Shown: piece after piece, positions 57,026 to 64,000 of the stretch
Numbering within the stretch: position 1 is the stretch's first letter
Layout of the letters: every line of letters starts with the position of its first letter
Notes under the pieces: model-generated
The model's database searches: none
Told to the model about the DNA's origin: nothing
What the model saw: the letters and a program-made list of their open reading frames with translations, nothing else
NCBI GenBank assembly: GCA_020881915.1
Contig: JAJFPB010000007.1
Span: 3,162,001-3,226,000 of the forward strand
Reading direction: 5' to 3'
Source of the DNA: Paramyrothecium sp. XJ0827
Lineage: Eukaryota > Ascomycota > Sordariomycetes > Hypocreales > Stachybotryaceae
Length of the DNA: 64,000 nt
Translations under genes and position numbers: made by a program

Positions 57026-57580
57026 TTACCTCTTCCAGTCGTGGTCCCAGGCTTTGTGGGCGGGGAAATCCGTCTGATACCGAGCGTACTCGATCGGCAC
57101 ATCGCCAAGGCCATAAATGCCCTTCTTCTCCATAGCGACTCGGTAGAGGTATCCCTCACCGCGACCCGGCGGCCCGACCGTCTGCCGCAGCTCCTCGCAG
57201 GCGAAGTACATGCCCGAGTGCATGCGCATGCGCTCCCTCTCGATGGCCTCGTGCTGCTGGCGGCGGAAGAGCTGCCACGCGCGGTGGATGGTCCAGTGGC
57301 GCAGGTGGCGCTGGCGAGCCATGCGCAGGGGCGGCGGCGCGGGCGAGAACATGTTGCGCTTGAGGATCTTGATGCGCTCGAAGTTCTCCGACTTGGGGGC
57401 CTGGCGGCTTCGGCGGACGGTGGGCTGCCCCAAGCTCTTGGGCGCGGCCCTGGGCGCTTGTCGCGCCGATGACGCTGGGCTGGTGGAGAACAGGCGTGCG
57501 GTCATCGTCGTCGAGGCTGTGGTGGGCGCCGCGGCGGTTTGGCGCAGGAAGAACCCGCGAAGGGAAAAGAAGGAAGCCAT
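57026..57580 (-). CDS. MRPL28: Mitochondrial large-subunit ribosomal protein mL40 (MRPL28-like)
   Basis: This is a component of the mitochondrial 54S ribosomal subunit. It is intronless, with 184 residues from the ATG at 57580. The first 45 residues are rich in Ser, Arg, Ala and Thr with LFSTSPASSARQ, a mitochondrial presequence. The body has the family blocks ERIKILKRNMFSPAPPPLRM, RHLRHWTIHRAWQLFRRQQ, YRVAMEKKGIYG, VPIEYARYQTDFPA and KAWDHDWKR at the end. An ATG 13 codons upstream is in frame but would put non-presequence residues first. Its ATG lies only 57 bases after the stop of the next upstream gene, so the promoter must sit inside that gene's 3' end. Confidence 0.88.
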   Translation of the reverse strand: MASFFSLRGFFLRQTAAAPTTASTTMTARLFSTSPASSARQAPRAAPKSLGQPTVRRSRQAPKSENFERIKILKRNMFSPAPPPLRMARQRHLRHWTIHRAWQLFRRQQHEAIERERMRMHSGMYFACEELRQTVGPPGRGEGYLYRVAMEKKGIYGLGDVPIEYARYQTDFPAHKAWDHDWKR

Positions 57581-57637
57581 GTCGAGTGTGAGGAGCTGTT
57601 CCGTGGGAACCGCGAACAACTCGAATGTCTTGGTCCC

Positions 57638-59140
57638 TCACTTTGGTCTGTTGCCGAGCGCCCTTCCTGCGGTAGTCCCGGTCTGTTGTTGAGCTTGGCC
57701 TCGAGTGCTTCTCTTGTTTTGTCTCAGAGGCCGCACTTGGGTCGTAGGCGACGAAGGCTCAGGAACAGGGTCGTACGGCGCGTCGCTCGATTGAGAATCA
57801 GGATCGTCCTCGACGAAGTCGTCAGTCCAATACTCTCGGCACAGATCCAAGGCCTTCTGGACTTCGGCTCGTTCGGTCTTTCTATCCAGTTGGGCCGGGT
57901 GAAGGGGGTCGGCGGTGAATTGTTCTTGCTTGTAGAAGTCGTGGATATTCTGGGTAGAAAATGTTAGCTTGCAAGGCTACTAGCAGCAGGGGTCGGTCGG
58001 GTGCGGGTAATTAGTAAGTCCGGACCGACTTCAACGTTCGGAATAAGGCAAGCCAGGGGAGCAACTACAACGTACCTCGATAGCGGGATCTTCGAACACA
58101 AGAATCTCATGCAAATCAATACCCTTGAACAGATGGTCTCGGGCCATCTTGGCTGCAAGGATGCGGTGCTGGCAGGCCAAGTCGGCCAGATGCCACTGCG
58201 TCGCATCCATTAGGATTACTTCGAGCGGCTCCAGCTGTTTGCGCAAGAAGCCCAGCGTTTCCAACAGATCAGCAAGCTCCAGTAGAAGCACGTTGTCCCG
58301 CATCAAATCTCTTAGAAAAGCCCTATGGATCGAGTGGATCCCAGCTTCGCCATTCCATGCGCTATTCCAGGCTTCGAACAGGTCCATCAGATCCTTGTAC
58401 GCCAGTCGTGAGTGTGCGTCAGTCAACTTCAGCCGCAGCTTTGGAAGCGGGTCTGCCTGCTGGTTTATGAAGCCTATGACACTGATGATGGCCGTGACAA
58501 CGCCAGGGACAACGACGTCGAGGCGGCGAAGGTATTCCGTGGTCGATCTCGGGATCTGACCAATGTACCCAAAGTCGTCCCATTCGCTCATGACCTCGGG
58601 TGCATGGAACGCCCTGCCAAGGTCCATGGAGAACGATGCTGGGGGTTTAAGTCGGATGACATAGTCACCGCCAGCATGACCATGGTAGTACTCCGTGCCT
58701 TGAAGCCCACCCTTCACAAGAACTTGTGCAGGCGACTTGCCGTTGACATTGTTTACTGTGACAGTTCTGTGAGAGGAACCACTGCCACTGCCGGCGCTGT
58801 CGGGCACGCTCATGGGCTTTCTGCGTTTTTCCCTGGCGCGTATCTGCTTCGCCAGAAAGAGCTCGGCCTTCATCGTCGTTCGACATATGGTGTCGAAGAT
58901 GCATTGTTGCCTCCTCTTTCTTTGTGCGGAGAGATGTCTACGCGCGATGGTGATCTTTGCCTTCTCACTCGCCAGCAATCGCCTGCAATTGGCATCCCGC
59001 TTCTCCAGCTCTGCAAGGATGTTGCCATACCTCTGGTCCTCGGTTTCTCTCTGGAACTTCCATGCACCCTGGAAGCCATTCGAGTTCACATACTCGGTCC
59101 ATACAGAGGGCGCATCCGGTTGCGATTTGGGAGCGGCCAT
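57638..59140 (-). CDS. Uncharacterised helical fungal protein
   Basis: Exons 59140-58076 and 57949-57638 (phase-0 intron, donor GTACGT, acceptor CCCAG) give 458 residues. The N-terminal 100 residues are a charged helix (YGNILAELEKRDANCRRLLA, then ARRHLSAQRKRRQQ) likely to form a coiled coil. A Ser/Gly linker follows near 130-150. The region from about 220 to 345 is an amphipathic helical domain (VPGVVTAIISVIGFINQQ; NVLLLELADLLETLGFLRKQ). The tail is acidic, then Gln/Arg-rich. The hydrophobic VTAIISVIGF helix is reminiscent of N-terminal domains of fungal NLR-like or HeLo-type proteins, but I see no diagnostic motif and do not assign it. The start at 59140 (TCATGGCC) is preferred over ATG 59203 on context. 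Confidence 0.72.
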
Positions 59141-59869
59141 GATCGTGGATGGATGATTGCGAATCTGAATTAGGTATCTAAAAAGGCACTGCATGGAACA
59201 CAACCTAGTTACAGATCGGAGTCAACGATGGTCGCGGGCGCTCTTTATTGTCGTCCTCCACCAGCTATCTGCTTAGGTCTGTCGTGGACTAGCTTTGGGT
59301 AACGTGATATCGCGAATATAACTTTCAGTTCCCAGCACTCGGTGCCCCACGAGTCACGCGTGTCAGACCAATAGGAACGGAAAGAGCAGACCGTAAAGGT
59401 GCATCCATCGCCATTCAGACTTTGACATTGCTGTTTTCACTTGCCAGGAGGGCTGTTCTCGTGATTGCGGAGGCTGCGTCCTGTTCGCCTGCCGTACGGG
59501 CTCGCATACATGCTTTTGGAAAGTGCAGGAATCAGACGAGTATAAAACGAGATGCTGCATGGCAAAGATTTTCAGTCGCGTTCGTGGGCTGTGCCGCGCC
59601 TTTCACTTTCTCTATTCACTGTTCGAGCAAAAGTTTGTGTTTTTAGGCAAAATGACCCGTTTAGCATTCACGAGGTGGCTTCGAAAAGTATTCTCCCTGG
59701 TTTCATTCCTACTTAAATCCGGGTTGCTCACAGCTGGCTATGGCTGGGCTACCTGTTCTTCAACTTGTAGCTCACTTCCTGTCAGATCCCTCTGATTCAC
59801 ATTCACCGTTTCCCATAGCCCCTACGATCACTTACACCTAACCTTCCTCTCAATAACCATCTGAGCAAG
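59141..59869. promoter_or_regulatory. Divergent promoter region
   Basis: 729 bases are shared by the 458-residue gene (-) and the 305-residue gene (+). No specific site was recognised. Confidence 0.5.
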
Positions 59870-60787
59870 ATGCCTTCCGCTGGGAACATGGATCATTTTC
59901 CCGCTGGTCTAGCCCGGAACTGGAGAAGGCGAAGTTCCGACTCGAGCAATTCCTCGGCTTCGTCTGCGTCGGTGGACTCAGCAAATGATGGACATGTGTC
60001 GGTGTATCCAGTTTTCGGCAGCTACAGGGCACCGGACACGGCTTCCAGCTCGGTTTTCATGCGGATGGCACCCTTTCCCACTGAGGACTTGGGGCACAGT
60101 GAAGACAATCTTTCGCGACTGCAGACTTCACAGTCAGATGAGCAGTCAGATTCGGAGGAGTCGAGTCGACTGGATGAAAGTGAAGAGGCAGAAGATTGGG
60201 AGGTTGTTGATTCGAACAACAACCTTGAAGGCCGCAGGAATGATGGAGTCTTTTCTGCGGCAGATGCCGAACTTCACTTCGACGAGGAGAGAGACGAGGT
60301 ACACGTGACGGAAGATCTCCAATGGGAACGTGCTCATCTCGAGTACGACCCTCTCTTCGGCGAGCTCCATCATGAGAGCTACGCTTTCGAGTCCGGCGAG
60401 CGAGCGTGGCAGCCTTACCATGCCACCATCGCTCGTGCCCTAATCGCCAACACCCACCTCCGCCGTTCCAACCTCGACCCATCGGAGCAGCTAGGACGAC
60501 TCCTTCGCCAAGCCACTGCTGCCGGTAGGGGGTTGGTTGACCACGCCTCGTCCGCCAGAAGACTCGGTCAGGAGGCCCTGCAATGGCCCGCACGTCTAGG
60601 GCTGCCAGCAAACTCACCAAACGAGCTGGCAACGCTGCTGCAGGAAAGCCTGCCTCGTGTATACCGTACTCTTGGCGAGAACTTCCTCGACGGTGCCGGG
60701 TTTCTGCTCCGGAACGGAGTCCTGGGGTCGCCTCCCGAAGACGAAGACGAAGAGAGGCAACGCGGTCAAGACCGAGGGCGGCAGTGA
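59870..60787 (+). CDS. Uncharacterised Ser-rich acidic protein
   Basis: A single exon encodes 305 residues. Residues 1-60 are Ser/Arg-rich (WRRRSSDSSNSSASSASVDS). Residues 85-155 are highly acidic (SDEQSDSEESSRLDESEEAE, then DAELHFDEERDEVHVTEDL). The C-half is helical (SEQLGRLLRQATAAGRGLV; LATLLQESLPRVYRTLGENF) and ends in a charged EDEDEERQRGQDRGRQ tail. There is no signal peptide, membrane helix or known domain. The many Ser-acidic motifs suggest CK2 phosphorylation and a disordered N-half. The start is the first ATG after an upstream stop (GCAAGATGCC). Function unknown. Confidence 0.7.
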   Translation: MPSAGNMDHFPAGLARNWRRRSSDSSNSSASSASVDSANDGHVSVYPVFGSYRAPDTASSSVFMRMAPFPTEDLGHSEDNLSRLQTSQSDEQSDSEESSRLDESEEAEDWEVVDSNNNLEGRRNDGVFSAADAELHFDEERDEVHVTEDLQWERAHLEYDPLFGELHHESYAFESGERAWQPYHATIARALIANTHLRRSNLDPSEQLGRLLRQATAAGRGLVDHASSARRLGQEALQWPARLGLPANSPNELATLLQESLPRVYRTLGENFLDGAGFLLRNGVLGSPPEDEDEERQRGQDRGRQ

Positions 60788-61275
60788 GAATGTTTGGCGA
60801 GGCTAATGCGAGGGGCTGCACGTGGGGAGTGGTCATGTATAACGGGTTATGAATCAAACGAATAACGAGACCTGCAACGGCTGGGCGAAAGTATGGTCCA
60901 CGGCGAACGTGGCTCTTATGTACGATAGATGATCTGAACTTACTAGGAAATGCAACACAACAGCATCTCCGAAATCGGCGCACTGAAGATTTCCTTCCCG
61001 GTCACTCTCTGCCGCTGGATCAAAGTCTTTGTAAAAGTCTGTTGAAACTAGCTTTCATAGCACAGGTCGTGGATGAGTATGACAGTGCATTGAAGTATGG
61101 CAAAAGCCTCTATGAAAGCTAACTGATTCCCCTCCCAGAATATTCTGAAGTTTGCGCCGTTCCCAAATCATTGTTTCCATCCTCCTATTCGACGCCCAGT
61201 CATGTAAACTCTGACAGGTGTATTGTATAGTATTTGTAAAAGTCATAATAACAATCTCAACAGCCTTCCGCCTCT
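60788..61275. other. Convergent 3' spacer
   Basis: 488 bases lie between the Ser-rich gene (+) and the AAA ATPase (-). No feature was seen. Confidence 0.55.
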
Positions 61276-63429
61276 CTACAGCGAGTGTCCCTTGGCCTTC
61301 AGCACCGTCCTCAGGTGCTTCATCGCCAGAAGCTCCTCCTTGTGGCAGGCCAGCAGGTTCGCAGTCTTCAGCACATTCTTGATTTGCCGACCGTTCAAGT
61401 CCAGCGCACTGAGTTCGGAGATCTCGTCGTCCGTCACGGCGTGCATCCGACGACCCAGCGTCTTGTCGTCGCCGCCCACAGCTCGCGCCAAGAAGCCTCG
61501 CCAGACGGCGACTCGGGCCGGGGTATCCAGAGGTGGATAGTCGAGGGAGATGTGGATGCGGCTCTCGAAGGCCTGGTCAATGTTCTTGACGCGGTTGGTT
61601 GTCAGGAACAGGATGCCCTCGTAGTACTCCAGCATGCGGAGGAAGATGGACACGATGCGGTTTCTCTCAATGTCATTGGCGCTTCGCTCCTCGAGGAAAA
61701 CATCACATTCGTCCAGTAGCAGCACCGCGTTCCAGTGAGCCACCATCTGCAGCACCTTGGACAGGTTTATCTCCACCTCGGCCGCATTCGCACCCAGGTC
61801 GCCGCCGCTCATGCTATATAGGGGCACCTGCATGTGCTCGGCGACTGATTCTGCGGTCAAAGTCTTGCCGATACCAGGTCCACCCGATAGCAGCATTATG
61901 ATGCCCTTGCCTTTGCCCGAGATGACGTCATCAAAGGCATTCTTGTTCTTAACCTGGCTCTCGGCGCACGCTAGGACGAGCTCTTTGTGGTCCTGAGGCA
62001 GGACAAGGGAATCGAACGATGTCGAGTCGAACTGGATGTCGTGTACGTCGTCGATGAAGAACTCCATCCAGCGCTTGTTCTTGAGCGAGTATCCTCTGAC
62101 CATGGGGCTTGCCTTGAGCATCTGGTCCTCTGTCAACGGGAACAGCTTGGCTGCTTCTTTCTCAGAAATGTCATGACAGTCATTGCCTTCGTATTTTGCG
62201 GCGAACATTCTTGAAAGGTAGACCGCATGATGCGAATTGTTCTTTTCCCAGTTCCCACCATCGATAACAATACGCGAGTTGACCTCTTCGCGGCGGGTCG
62301 TGTCTTTGTCCAAGTGGTAGATTGCCATGCCCTTGTAGGCCTTGTAGCGGAAGCCGGCGAGGAGCCTGAATCGTCGGCCACGTTCGATAAGGGTCTTCTT
62401 TATGGCCGTCGCATCTGGGTGATACTCCAGCGGATAGCTGGCAAGACTTGTGAAAGGCATCGTGCCGACGAAGTCATTAATCCTCAGACTTGTTTCTGAC
62501 CAACCCATCACGTTGCCATCCCACTCCATGAGGTTGCACCTAAGAACATAAACATCGCCACAATTGGTCTTTGCATAGTAGCCCTGTTTGAATTCGAACG
62601 CTGTAGCATGTCCGTTCTTTGATGAAACCACCGTGCAGCCAGGCTGGAAGAGCGTCCATGCGTGTCTGAACGAGACAGCCTTGTTACGCAGATAATCCTC
62701 GCGGAGCTGGATCAGGTCGCCCAAGTCCTCAGCCAGGATTGTGTACAGAATCTGCAGATGCTCTTTGGCTACGGGATCAACGTTGGAGTCAAAGCGGGCC
62801 TTGGAGAATTCGTCCCAGCGATGAACGATGCATTCAAAAGGCGCAGAGAGTGTGAGCTTCCTAAGATCGGTGACGATGCCGGGATAGCCCTTCAGGATCT
62901 TGGCAAGGATAGCCTTGAGGTGCGGGGATTGGATGATGATGCTATCAATGACCAGCGGCTTGCTCGAGTCGGCAAACTTGGGCTTCTCTGTGAATCACGT
63001 CAGCTTAGCCACACGGTTTAGGACTCCTGAACCTACTCTTGCGCACTATTACTGCATACTTCTTCGTTTCCTCGTTCTCGGCAGCTTCGTCAACGTCATC
63101 GGGGAGCTTGGAAATCCAGGACTGGTTGCCGTCCTTGTCAATCTTGGCATAGAGTTCCTTGCTATCGGCGACTGAGCCAAACGCTGGCTCCGCCTTTAGA
63201 GGCGGTTTCTCGTAGGCAACATTGCTTGCCTCTGGGGCACTGTCAGCTTGTCCAATTGAACGGAAGAGCGGTTGGTGGTGAACAAACCTGTGTCAGCCGA
63301 GGGTTTGTCTGCGGAGCCGGGTTCCTGCGCGTAGGAAGTTTCCGAGGCAACGTCACTGCCACCAACGAGGACTCCCGACGAATTGTCGTCCTCGTGTTGA
63401 CTGCCTGAAGAGTTGTTTGTGGTCGACAT
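61276..63429 (-). CDS. AAA+ ATPase (fungal DUF7025-plus-AAA type)
   Basis: Exons 63429-63288, 63246-63037 and 62987-61276 give 687 residues. An acidic, Ser-rich disordered head (about 50 residues) is followed by a fungal-specific region and one AAA module: Walker A SGGPGIGKT (residues 486-493 for GGPGIGKT), Walker B VLLLDECDVFLEE (Asp 543, Glu 544), sensor 1 LTTNR (Asn 582), an ESRIH arginine-finger motif near 594, and a C-terminal lid. The catalytic residues look intact, so it should hydrolyse ATP. Similar proteins are numerous in Pezizomycotina and mostly uncharacterised; members resemble mitochondrial BCS1-like or ATPase-with-lid proteins, but no transmembrane helix is visible here. The first intron is only 41 nt with an AAG acceptor, so that junction is the least certain. 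Confidence 0.85.
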
Positions 63430-64000
63430 GTTTACACTTGCTCAACAAGGAAGTGCTATTCAAGCACCGGAGCTGCAAACCTGAAAGAAAGGAAGCAAAA
63501 GTCAACTGAGGACTTGAAACAGAGATAAAGAGGACCTCGGACATGACCATGGCCTCTTTTATATTTGGCTTATCTAAAGATTGTTCCAATGTAGGACTAT
63601 TCGCTATGGAGACTCTGCCTTTAGGCTGCAATGCTTGAGCCTCAGTAGATCGCCAACAAACTAGGACCACAAAGGCCGCCGTTTGGGTGATCCTTCAGAC
63701 CCACGTCGTGAATGTTACCAGTCGGAACGTTTTATCGAAGAACCCACCTTGATGCTTGAGCATGCAGGCCTACGTGGGGTTTCCTCATCGCGGCAATCTG
63801 CATAGGCACCAAAACCGAAAGACAACAGTACTGGCTGTGACCAGGCAGACGACTTGTACTATTTCGATGGACCCCTGCGTGGGATCCTTCGCACGGCGGG
63901 TCAAACCGCGGGCTTTCTCGGCGAGGTGGCCGGAACAGTCATGTCTGAAGTGAGGCTGCGGTCCAGGCAACAGACAAGGCACACTTTGAGGGCCGGCAAT
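63430..64000. promoter_or_regulatory. Upstream region of the AAA ATPase gene
   Basis: 571 bases run to the window edge and contain the leader and promoter of the minus-strand AAA gene. No further gene start is recognisable. Confidence 0.5.

Noticed and set aside
1..64000. CRISPR arrays, bacterial promoters, ribosome binding sites, prophage
   Set aside because: The spliced gene structures show nuclear fungal DNA, and no regularly spaced repeats or prokaryotic signals were seen.

Overview
This 64 kb window is nuclear DNA of a filamentous ascomycete, most likely a sordariomycete. The evidence is short spliceosomal introns (about 40-110 nt, GTRNGT donors, CTRAY-type branch points), C-rich third codon positions, an intron-bearing nuclear tRNA, and family members typical of Pezizomycotina (Pth11-like rhodopsin-domain receptor, NST1, Rho2, cutinase, DHA2 transporters). 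The order (Glomerellales or Hypocreales) is an inference only. No rRNA, CRISPR array, phage or bacterial operon was seen.

Layout. 0-18 kb is an accessory-like transport and metabolism block: a Dal5-type permease (-), a rhodopsin-domain receptor (+), a FAD monooxygenase (-), an orphan protein (+), a DHA2-type MFS exporter (+) and a family III CoA-transferase (-). 18-28.5 kb is gene-poor: a variant intron-containing tRNA-Phe(GAA), a cutinase-family secreted hydrolase (+), a 79-residue Cys-rich tail protein (-), and a hairpin-like repeat bounded by a 9-bp direct repeat (possible MULE-type MITE). 28.5-30.3 kb holds a second DHA2 exporter. 30.3-41 kb is gene-poor, with two orphan genes: a 332-residue protein with an FLGLD-type motif and a BTB-like low-complexity protein. 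41-64 kb is the core-gene part: TMA20, an I78-type inhibitor, a one-pass membrane protein, NST1, RHO2, mitochondrial ribosomal protein mL40, two uncharacterised proteins and an AAA ATPase.

Genes alternate strand often, so many spacers are either convergent tails (0.3-2.3 kb) or long shared promoters (up to about 4.8 kb). The core genes serve translation (TMA20, mL40), stress or salt response (NST1) and cell-wall signalling (RHO2). The left block could form a small aromatic or acyl-CoA catabolic neighbourhood with its own transporters, but that is inferred from proximity only. Exon-intron models were built by hand from splice consensus, reading-frame continuity and family conservation. All listed multi-exon models close in frame.
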